From: RGIG995 sp045542115
GTDB taxonomy: Bacteria > Bacillota > Clostridia > Oscillospirales > UBA644
DNA: 27,265 nt
Direction of reading: 5' to 3'
Assembly: GCA_045542115.1 (NCBI GenBank)
Contig: JAZQKK010000010.1
Location: 1-27,265, forward strand
Numbering within the stretch: position 1 is the stretch's first letter; each line of letters starts with the position of its first letter. Of the stretch, positions 22,388 through 27,265 are shown in pieces. A model generated the notes under the pieces. That model saw only the letters and a program-made list of their open reading frames with translations, was not told where the DNA came from and did not search any database. A program made the translations under genes and the position numbers.

Positions 22388-23245
22388 TTATTTTCCTCTT
22401 ATCTTCTTCTTTAAATTCTTGCAATCGTTGCAAAAATTCTTCCGGTCAAACACCAGACACAGCAAGAACGCCAGCGGTGTTACAATCACAAACACCGGCA
22501 CGGTAATCCAAAACCAAGGCCAATATTTTTCTTGTCCCGCATACTGTCCCACCGGAACGGTCTTAAAGATTTTCGGCGTAAATAAGGCAAAAAAGTTTCC
22601 GATGGCGTCGTTGGTGCCCGGGCCCCAAATATAAGACGAATTTTTATAACCAATAGCAAAAAATTCCTGATTCGACCGCAAGGGAACGAACCCCAATTCC
22701 GACTGAAACAGTTGATTCAGCATAATAAAGAGCATTACCATCAAAAGTCCTACCGGCGCGACCCAAACCCGCTTATACGACGGGCGATGGAACTTCAACA
22801 ATACCATCAACAACGGAACTGCAAATAATTGCCAATGATGATAATAAAACCGCAAAATATCCAACTGCTCCGCCAATTGGTCCACCTTTGCCATCGGTTC
22901 TTGGGGATAAACGAAAGCCAAAAGACCGCTGATGATTCCGATATAGAACATATAATCCTTCACCTTGTCGTTCTTGGACCAGAACATAAAGGGAAACAGC
23001 GCAATATTCGCCGCGCAGATATTCGAAAACCAACTGTCCCGGAACCATCGGGCTTCATCCACACTGTAAGGCGGAATAAACGCTTTCAAAAAATGGAGCA
23101 AAAACCCGATCGCAAGGAGAGAAAAAAGGATCCACTTCTGCCATTTTGCAGGAAGTTTCCGCAAAAGGAAATACAACCCCACGGTGGCGCCGGCCCCCAC
23201 TACGAGCCAAAAGAAATACCAAAAATTAAACATTTCAATATACAT
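22388..23245 (-). CDS. Polytopic membrane protein, YwaF/TIGR02206-like
   Basis: A protein of about 285 residues with six or seven predicted membrane segments. The start is the ATG at 23245, with GGAGGG upstream. A longer frame to 23275 is ruled out because it covers the -10 box. The block DSWFSNICAANIALFPFMF, the HHWQLFAVPLLMVLLKFHRP segment and WPWFWITVPVFV fit the YwaF family, whose function is unknown. The C-terminus is basic and contains the pair CNDC. Confidence 0.6.
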   Translation of the reverse strand: MYIEMFNFWYFFWLVVGAGATVGLYFLLRKLPAKWQKWILFSLLAIGFLLHFLKAFIPPYSVDEARWFRDSWFSNICAANIALFPFMFWSKNDKVKDYMFYIGIISGLLAFVYPQEPMAKVDQLAEQLDILRFYYHHWQLFAVPLLMVLLKFHRPSYKRVWVAPVGLLMVMLFIMLNQLFQSELGFVPLRSNQEFFAIGYKNSSYIWGPGTNDAIGNFFALFTPKIFKTVPVGQYAGQEKYWPWFWITVPVFVIVTPLAFLLCLVFDRKNFCNDCKNLKKKIRGK

Positions 23246-23266
23246 AATTCGCCCTCCACTAAAATC

Positions 23267-23295
23267 ATTATACATCCCCCTCCCGGGAAAGTCAA
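23267..23295 (-). promoter_or_regulatory. Promoter of the YwaF-like gene
   Basis: Minus strand TTGACT (23290-23295), 17-bp spacer, TATAAT (23267-23272). It places the transcript start near 23260 and so fixes the start codon at 23245. Confidence 0.8.
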
Positions 23296-23355
23296 GGACC
23301 TTAATAAATTCGAAAGAAAAATTTCCATTTGCAGTTACAATTCAAAAACGGAGAG

Positions 23356-23390
23356 CAAAAAAAGAAAGCAACCCAAGGGTTACTTTCTTT
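23356..23390 (-). terminator. Terminator of the HTH-ADP-ribosylglycohydrolase unit
   Basis: Imperfect stem AAAGAAAG-C-AACCC/GGGTT-A-CTTTCTTT with a T-run on the minus strand, after the 27-codon frame described at 23398. Confidence 0.7.
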
Positions 23391-23397
23391 CGCTTAA

Positions 23398-23481
23398 TTA
23401 TTCACCGATAAAAACCGATTTGATCGCTTCGAGATAGCCGTATCCATACAAATCGTCGGGATGAAGATACAACTCAAACAT
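23398..23481 (-). CDS. Tiny reading frame (27 codons) overlapping the end of the glycohydrolase gene
   Basis: The ATG overlaps the stop codon of the upstream gene in the arrangement ATGTTTGA. The peptide begins MFELYLHPDDLYGYGYLEAI and ends SVFIGE. It has no homology that I recognise. Codon choice (CCC GAC, GGC, CTC) looks more like the chromosome than the AT-rich gene before it. It could be a coupled small protein, or the surviving 3' end of a gene that was overwritten when the glycohydrolase gene arrived. Confidence 0.35.
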   Translation of the reverse strand: MFELYLHPDDLYGYGYLEAIKSVFIGE

Positions 23482-25054
23482 TTTGAATGTGCATCAATGT
23501 TTTTTCTACGCAGTCCGATATATTAACCGTTCCAACACCAAAGATAGAGGTGTGCAGTTTATTGTTTATAGGCGCACTCCAAGATTCAGAAATCGTTCCC
23601 GTCCCGTTTGCCATTCCCAAGATCGAACCAACGGTTGCACCGTTACAGTCGGTATCAAATCCGGTTTCAACTGCCATACATATCGACTTCGAAAAGTCTC
23701 CTTCACCGTACAAAAGGGATGCTACTACTATCATAGCATTCGAGATCGTATGGCACCAATCGTGACCGCTATGTTCGTCGTATTTTTCATAAATCATCTT
23801 AAAACAATCCCACATAGATACGCCCTTCTTGTATGAATCCAGGATCGACATAACACTTTCATAAAGTCTTGATGTCTGTGGTATTTCAGCAAGTCCCAAG
23901 GTTATAATCTTTTCAATATTGTTTGTAGTTGCCGCAACGGCAATCATAGCTGCAATAAACATTTCGCCATATATTCCGTTTTTCACGTGTGATATCGATG
24001 CATCCCTCCAAGCCATTTCCGCAGCAAGCTTGGGATCTCCCGGATTTATATATCCAAAGTAATCTCCTCTGATCTGTGCACCTATCCACTCGCGGTATGG
24101 GTTTTTATATATCGCTGATTGAGGAGGAGCATACCCCTTTACAAAATTACAAAATGCAACTCTCTCAGCAGTACAGTATGCATCTTTTCCCTGATAAGCA
24201 AGCCACGCTCTCGATACATCGTACGGTGTAAAATCTCTTCCATATTTTTCAATAATTTTTTGAGCAAGAACAACATAATTTGTATCATCATCAACAGGCA
24301 TCCCATCGATCTCGTCTGCATAAACTCTATTCGCAAAATTGAATTTATATTTTGTCAGATCAATATTTTGCAGATCTCTGCGATGAATATATCTGTACAT
24401 CGGATAGTTCTTTGTTTCCTTTAAAAAAGGAATAAGATCCGTTGTTCGCACCCCCTCAACGCTCTTTCCGAGCATACAACCGCATATACGTCCAAGCCAT
24501 GCACCGTTTATCTTGTCCTCTATTTTATCTTTATCATAAGAATATCTTTCTTCAATGCCTCGACGCATCATTTGGATTTGTTCCAGATCAGACGGCTCTA
24601 CGTAGGAATAACCTTCCTTTGGTTTAGCAGATACAACTACGTCAAACAAAACATCTCCAAATCTTTTCTTGATTTCACCCTTTGGAAGCATTGATACCGA
24701 ATAAAAAACATCCTTGTAGGCGTCAATATCAAGTCCTTCCTCTATCGACTGCTGATACTCTGTCTTTAAATTAGATGAGTAGAATTCCCAATCATGAAGA
24801 TTCTTATACTGTGGCTTTAATATCTCCGACTTGTTCATATCTTCCACCAGTCGATTGTCATTTCCCATTACCAAAGAATCCAGTGAAACATCAAAGTATT
24901 TGGAGATTTTTACTATCTTTTCAATATCCGGCACAGCACTGCAACTCTCCCATTTTTGAACTGCCTGCTGTGAAACTCCAAATATTTCTGCAAACTGCTC
25001 CTGTGTTAATTTTGCATTATTACGTATCTTATAAATAGATTGCCCTATTTCCAT
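23474..25054 (-). CDS. XRE-type HTH fused to ADP-ribosylglycohydrolase
   Basis: This 526-residue protein starts at the ATG at 25054 behind GGAGGG. Residues 3-60 form an HTH_3 domain (LTQEQFAEIFGVSQQAVQKW). Residues about 80-170 form a helical segment (WEFYSSNLKTEYQQSIEEGL). Residues about 180-520 form an ADP-ribosylglycohydrolase of the ARH/DraG type, with GAWLGRICGCMLGK, metal site DDDTNY (255-260) and GFDTDCNGATVGSILG (D467, D469). Such enzymes remove ADP-ribose from proteins, nucleic acids or small molecules. The fusion suggests a regulator that senses or acts on an ADP-ribosylated ligand. The gene is clearly more AT-rich than its neighbours (ATA and TTA codons common) and lies beside repeats, so transfer is likely. 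Confidence 0.88.
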   Translation of the reverse strand: MEIGQSIYKIRNNAKLTQEQFAEIFGVSQQAVQKWESCSAVPDIEKIVKISKYFDVSLDSLVMGNDNRLVEDMNKSEILKPQYKNLHDWEFYSSNLKTEYQQSIEEGLDIDAYKDVFYSVSMLPKGEIKKRFGDVLFDVVVSAKPKEGYSYVEPSDLEQIQMMRRGIEERYSYDKDKIEDKINGAWLGRICGCMLGKSVEGVRTTDLIPFLKETKNYPMYRYIHRRDLQNIDLTKYKFNFANRVYADEIDGMPVDDDTNYVVLAQKIIEKYGRDFTPYDVSRAWLAYQGKDAYCTAERVAFCNFVKGYAPPQSAIYKNPYREWIGAQIRGDYFGYINPGDPKLAAEMAWRDASISHVKNGIYGEMFIAAMIAVAATTNNIEKIITLGLAEIPQTSRLYESVMSILDSYKKGVSMWDCFKMIYEKYDEHSGHDWCHTISNAMIVVASLLYGEGDFSKSICMAVETGFDTDCNGATVGSILGMANGTGTISESWSAPINNKLHTSIFGVGTVNISDCVEKTLMHIQNV

Positions 25055-25064
25055 ATTACCCTCC

Positions 25065-25089
25065 AAATACAATCAAAAATATTGTATTT
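25065..25089. promoter_or_regulatory. Operator-like perfect inverted repeat before the HTH-glycohydrolase gene
   Basis: AAATACAAT (25065-25073), 7-nt spacer, ATTGTATTT (25081-25089), perfectly complementary. It lies between the -10 box and the ribosome binding site, where a bound repressor would block transcription. The N-terminal HTH of the encoded protein is the natural candidate to bind it (autoregulation). Confidence 0.6.
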
Positions 25090-25091
25090 AT

Positions 25092-25120
25092 ATTTTACAT
25101 CTTTTAATCAAATCTGTCAA
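25092..25120 (-). promoter_or_regulatory. Promoter of the HTH-glycohydrolase gene
   Basis: Minus strand TTGACA (25115-25120), 17-bp spacer, TAAAAT (25092-25097). A further perfect palindrome ACAACTT-T-AAGTTGT lies just upstream at 25143-25157. Confidence 0.8.
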
Positions 25121-25171
25121 GAAATTTAGAATTGTTAAATTTACAACTTTAAGTTGTGAAGAATCTTTCGT

Positions 25172-25312
25172 TCTTTCTGTCTATATTAACATCAGAAAAG
25201 CAATTGATCTTCAAATGTGCGAAAATGTCGCAGGCTTAAAAAAGTGTAATGATGAAAAAGGGTTGTTTTTCACCCCTAAAATCACAAAAAGCCCTTGAAT
25301 ATCAAGGACTTT
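25172..25312 (-). repeat. Dispersed repeat, copy A
   Basis: About 140 bp similar over its length to copy B (26711-26857). Shared blocks in order on the plus strand: TCTTTCTGTCTATATTA, AGAAAAGC, CAAATGTGCGA, GTCGCAGG, GTGTAATG, CCCCTAAAA, CACAAAAAGCCCTT and ATCAAGGACTT. It contains the hairpin TGCGA-aaatg-TCGCA (25218-25232) and, on the minus strand, a terminator formed by AAGTCCTTGA/TCAAGGGCTT followed by TTTTTGTG. It sits directly upstream of the HTH-glycohydrolase promoter. The copy-B promoter is degenerate here. Confidence 0.75.
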
Positions 25313-25353
25313 CGTGTTAGGGTGCAAAATCGTTAATCGTATGTGTTTAGAAA

Positions 25354-25869
25354 TCAGAATGACAACTCGCATTTGGCAAGAAAATCGCCAAGGCCGCCAA
25401 TAATGATCGGAATTTTTGGCAGTCCAAGCTCTCCACGTAAGGCATCCATGAGGCGGCGAAAACGCTCTTCATATAGCAAGCAACGATCCTCCAAACAATC
25501 TCCCTCACCCTGATGCCAAAGGATACCTCGCAGGGACGAGGTGCGCATAGCAAAGCGCGCGCAGCCTACCGCATTGTCGAACAAGATCTCACCCGGTTGC
25601 CACTGCGCGATCTTTGTTCCGCCGTCTGCGCAGGGAATAATCCCGACGTCAACGTCGGGGTGCTCATCGGCATACGCCTTGGCAAAGCTTTCCGCAAGGC
25701 AGGTGCCCGAAAAGGAGCGATCAGGGTTAACGGGACGGAACATCCGAACCCATAGCCCGTTTCTTTGCATTTTAAGTCTACCGTTATACGTGTTCAGCGG
25801 CTCAGCATCCGCGAGAAAGCCTCGCCCTGCGGCATTTGACTGCCCGATCAGTAAAAAAGAATGTATCAA
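25354..25869 (-). pseudogene. C-terminally truncated sialate O-acetylesterase-like (SASA/SGNH) protein
   Basis: 171 residues remain of a family usually near 250. The start is a TTG at 25869, 8 nt after AAGGAG. Block I is LIGQSNAAGRG, with nucleophile S11. Block III-like WHQGEGD lies at 118-124 (normally WHQGESD). The protein is intact through GGLGDFLAKC and then runs out within five residues. The final block with the catalytic Asp-His pair (normally DxLHF near the end) is missing, so the product is probably inactive. The break lies about 40-60 bp from repeat copy A, suggesting that element insertion or deletion removed the 3' end. Related intact enzymes remove acetyl groups from sialic acid or other sugars. 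Confidence 0.7.
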
Positions 25870-25882
25870 TTTCGTTTCTCCT

Positions 25883-26105
25883 TTATTTGACGTACCATTC
25901 GTAATCCATCTTCAAGTTGCGGATGTATCTCGGTATAAATCCCAGGTGCGGTCAATCACGATATTGTTGAAGGAAAGTCGTTCAATTCTCGGGATATTTT
26001 TGCCAACGTCCCCCCGGGCAGCATATATATCGCACTCTGAATATAAGTTGTGCAAAGCTCCTACGCCATTGCAGCAACGTCACGAATGGGATAGATTCCG
26101 CCCAT
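25883..26105 (-). pseudogene. Frameshifted remnant of an unidentified gene
   Basis: A good GAGGAGG ribosome binding site (26113-26119) precedes an ATG at 26105 and the peptide MGGIYPIRDVAAMA, then a stop. The next frame continues coherently (GVGALHNLYSECDIYAARGD, then NIPRIERLSFNNIVIDRTWD) and stops. A third frame gives YIRNLKMDYEWYVK and ends just before the esterase ribosome binding site. The pieces read as one protein of about 90 residues broken by two frameshifts. The phrase LSFNNIVID resembles beta-helix sugar-hydrolase repeats, but the family is not established. Confidence 0.45.
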
Positions 26106-26181
26106 CGTGTTTCCTCCTCGGTAATATGTCAGACCGTGATATTATAGATTTATCAATCAATAAAATCTCTTTCACAGCCAT
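26080..26181 (-). CDS. Short open frame (33 codons) before the frameshifted remnant
   Basis: Begins MAVKEILLIDKSIISRSD behind AAAGGTG and ends inside the next remnant in another frame. It is probably a further fragment or a leader peptide. I do not recognise it. Confidence 0.25.
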   Translation of the reverse strand: MAVKEILLIDKSIISRSDILPRRKHDGRNLSHS

Positions 26182-26212
26182 ATCACCTTTTTTGAAACGA
26201 TTGTACCATAAC

Positions 26213-26240
26213 AAAATCCAAGCCTTTCGACTTGGATTTT
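26213..26240 (-). terminator. Terminator-like hairpin in the leader of the decayed sugar-esterase unit
   Basis: A 10-bp perfect stem AAAATCCAAG/CTTGGATTTT with an 8-nt loop, about 65-90 nt downstream of the promoter at 26311. It could attenuate transcription of the downstream remnants, or it could end an unrelated short RNA. Confidence 0.5.
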
Positions 26241-26310
26241 CTGGCTCCCCAAACAATTTCGAACCTTTGACGATTCGGACGATCTTGGAGGGCTTTTTTT
26301 TAGCAAATAG

Positions 26311-26339
26311 ATTATAGCGCATTCAAGTAGCTAAGTCAA
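26311..26339 (-). promoter_or_regulatory. Promoter of the decayed sugar-esterase unit
   Basis: Minus strand TTGACT (26334-26339), 17-bp spacer, TATAAT (26311-26316). It reads toward the remnants at 26181-25354 and is well preserved although the genes are broken. Confidence 0.75.
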
Positions 26340-26366
26340 TAGAATTTTGAAATGTTTAAAAAGAAT

Positions 26367-26486
26367 TCACACTTTTTCTTTACCGTGGCTTCCACCTTTC
26401 AGGATGATCTCAATCGTTCTGTCCGGAGAAACTTTAATTCACTCCACAAAACGTCTCACAACCGTATCATCATATTTCCACTTCAT
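26367..26486 (-). pseudogene. C-terminal fragment of a serine recombinase
   Basis: In one frame the minus strand reads MKWKYDDTVVRRFVE, stop, IKVSPDRTIEIILKGGSHGK and a terminal stop. The pattern (D-x-x-VRRFVE-[C]-IKV...ILKGG) is that of the extreme C-terminus of large serine recombinases from Tn4451-like and conjugative elements. An in-frame TGA replaces the residue where a cysteine is usual. No catalytic domain is present, so this is debris of a mobile element. Confidence 0.5.
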
Positions 26487-26524
26487 TAGTGGTCATAAGT
26501 CGGCTTTATATTAACCGTATGTAA

Positions 26525-26692
26525 TTAAGCTTCAAGAGCATCGAGCAAGTGGAGTATGAGGTTGGAGGTTGTTCTGTTGTCGATCCCGTTTGCCTTCTGT
26601 TTGAGTCTCTTTGCATTGAAAGATTCAATAACAACTCGGAGTTCAAAGGGGGTGAGTTTAAGTCTGCGAACCATCGCGTAACCGTTTTTCAT
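26525..26692 (-). CDS. 55-residue basic protein, unknown function
   Basis: Begins MKNGYAMVRRLKLTPFELRV and ends SNLILHLLDALEA. An AGGA site lies about 7 nt upstream and a matching sigma-A promoter lies inside repeat copy B. A second start at the MVRRL methionine is possible. The protein is helical and basic in the middle (NAKRLKQKANG). The frame is undamaged, unlike its neighbours, and it is immediately followed by the recombinase fragment, which suggests a mobile-element accessory protein. I do not recognise a named family. Confidence 0.6.
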   Translation of the reverse strand: MKNGYAMVRRLKLTPFELRVVIESFNAKRLKQKANGIDNRTTSNLILHLLDALEA

Positions 26693-26710
26693 CCGTAAGT
26701 CCTCGCTTCC

Positions 26711-26857
26711 TCTTTCTGTCTATATTATATTAGAAAAGCGGGTATTACTCAAATGTGCGATAAAGTCGCAGGTTCAATTCCAAAAAGTCCCAAAAAGGTG
26801 TAATGGTGAAAGCGGGGACCCCTAAAAACACAAAAAGCCCTTAAAATCAAGGACTTG
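26711..26857 (-). repeat. Dispersed repeat, copy B
   Basis: A ~147 bp counterpart of copy A (25172-25312) in the same orientation 1.54 kb away. It keeps the TGCGA/TCGCA-type hairpin (GTGCGA-TAAAG-TCGCA), the terminator AAGTCC...GGGCTT plus TTTTTGTG on the minus strand, and a functional-looking promoter. The two copies bracket the esterase and recombinase debris. Confidence 0.75.
26724..26752 (-). promoter_or_regulatory. Promoter inside repeat copy B
   Basis: Minus strand TTGAGT (26747-26752), 17-bp spacer, TATAAT (26724-26729), reading into the 55-residue protein gene. Confidence 0.7.
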
Positions 26858-26910
26858 GCGTAGCGGTAATGCTTACTCCCGAAAATATAATCGTCTATCC
26901 GTCATCGAAA

Positions 26911-26993
26911 ATTATTCATTATTCATCAGCGAAGCGGCTTCATTACTCATTCAAAATCCGCTTAGACTAAATGAATAATGAATAGTGAATAAT
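26911..26993. mobile_element. MITE-like imperfect inverted repeat
   Basis: The left end ATTATTCATTATTCAT (26911-26926) is complementary to the right end, which reads ATGAATAATGAATAGTGAAT and onward (26971-26993), with one mismatch in 16. An inner pair AAGCGG/CCGCTT lets the whole 83 bp fold into one long hairpin. No coding capacity. Small TTATTCAT-ended elements of this type are common in Firmicute intergenic regions. Confidence 0.55.
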
Positions 26994-26996
26994 ACA

Positions 26997-27030
26997 AACA
27001 AAAATCCGCCTTCTTTCGAAAGCGGATTTT
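26997..27030 (-). terminator. Terminator of the rRNA/tRNA-Lys transcript
   Basis: Stem AAAATCCGC/GCGGATTTT (27001-27009 with 27022-27030) and TTTTTGTTTG on the minus strand, 4 bp past the tRNA CCA end. Confidence 0.85.
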
Positions 27031-27033
27031 GTT

Positions 27034-27110
27034 TGGTGCACCTTCAGGGACTCGAACCCGGGACCCACTGATTAAGAGTCAGTTGCTCTACCAACTGAGC
27101 TAAAGGTGCA
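27034..27110 (-). tRNA. tRNA-Lys (anticodon CTT), CCA encoded
   Basis: Minus strand: acceptor stem TGCACCT/AGGTGCA, D arm AGCTCAGTTGGTAGAGC, anticodon loop CTCTTAA in stem ACTGA/TCAGT giving anticodon CTT, T arm with GGTTCGAGTCC, then an encoded CCA at 27034-27036. It follows 5S rRNA by about 22 bp and ends in a terminator, so it is the last gene of the rRNA operon. Confidence 0.97.
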
Positions 27111-27132
27111 TATTGGATTGAGAGAAGAGAAT

Positions 27133-27248
27133 GTCGGCATCGCCCTATTTTCCCGGGCCGTCGCCAGCCAAGTATTTTCAGCACCTAAGAGCTTAACTAC
27201 CGTGTTCGGAATGGGAACGGGTGGAACCTCTTCGTCATAGACACCGAC
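27133..27248 (-). rRNA. 5S ribosomal RNA
   Basis: About 116 nt on the minus strand. It contains the conserved segments CCACCCGTTCCCATTCCGAA and CACGGTAGTTAAGCTC and closes with GTCGG at the 5' end against CCGAC at the 3' end. Flanking AGAGAAT/ATTCTCT sequences extend the stem and look like processing sites. The 23S and 16S genes should lie to the right of the window. Confidence 0.95.
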
Positions 27249-27265
27249 TATTCTCTTCATAGAAG

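Noticed and set aside
26911..26993. CRISPR-like repeat array
   Set aside because: The TTATTCAT units are short, contiguous and arranged as one inverted repeat. There are no regular spacers and no cas genes.

Overview
The window looks like a chromosomal segment from a spore-forming, fermentative, low-to-mid GC Firmicute of the class Clostridia, probably an uncultured gut-type lineage. The evidence is SpoVM, a bifunctional AdhE, a TPP riboswitch with ThiT, ComF, sigma-A promoters with strong AGGAGG ribosome binding sites, and a tRNA-Lys with encoded CCA. No gene gives a species name.

Layout: 1-1432 reads leftward. It holds the promoter and leader of a gene beyond the left edge, a small XRE regulator and a ComF phosphoribosyltransferase. 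1549-2823 is a rightward cytosolic-type M14 peptidoglycan peptidase with a peptidoglycan-binding domain and a LysM domain. 2903-11760 is the main feature: five tandem rightward paralogues of about 570 residues. Each carries an N-terminal beta-trefoil-like region and a calcineurin-like metallophosphoesterase with all seven metal ligands. Two promoters divide them into a two-gene and a three-gene unit, and a terminator closes each unit. None has a signal peptide and I recognise no described function.

11773-18812 is leftward housekeeping: a CDP-alcohol phosphatidyltransferase, the tiny sporulation gene spoVM, a HAD hydrolase, an APH-type kinase directly behind adhE, a LysR regulator just upstream of adhE, and thiT under a complete TPP riboswitch with terminator. 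A rightward diacylglycerol-kinase-like gene is divergent from thiT. It is followed by a leftward small membrane protein, a TetR / ABC ATPase / ABC-2 permease operon and a YwaF-like membrane protein.

23398-26993 looks like an accessory, partly decayed island. It has an AT-rich fusion of an XRE DNA-binding domain to an ADP-ribosylglycohydrolase with a perfect operator-like palindrome, two copies of a ~145 bp repeat carrying a promoter, hairpin and terminator, a C-terminally truncated sialate O-acetylesterase, a frameshifted gene remnant, a serine-recombinase C-terminal fragment, an unrecognised 55-residue protein and a MITE-like inverted repeat. It abuts the 3' end of tRNA-Lys(CUU), followed by 5S rRNA, so an rRNA operon read leftward should lie beyond the right edge.

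Coordinates, start choices and motif positions come from reading the sequence. Family names come from recognised motifs and no database search was run.
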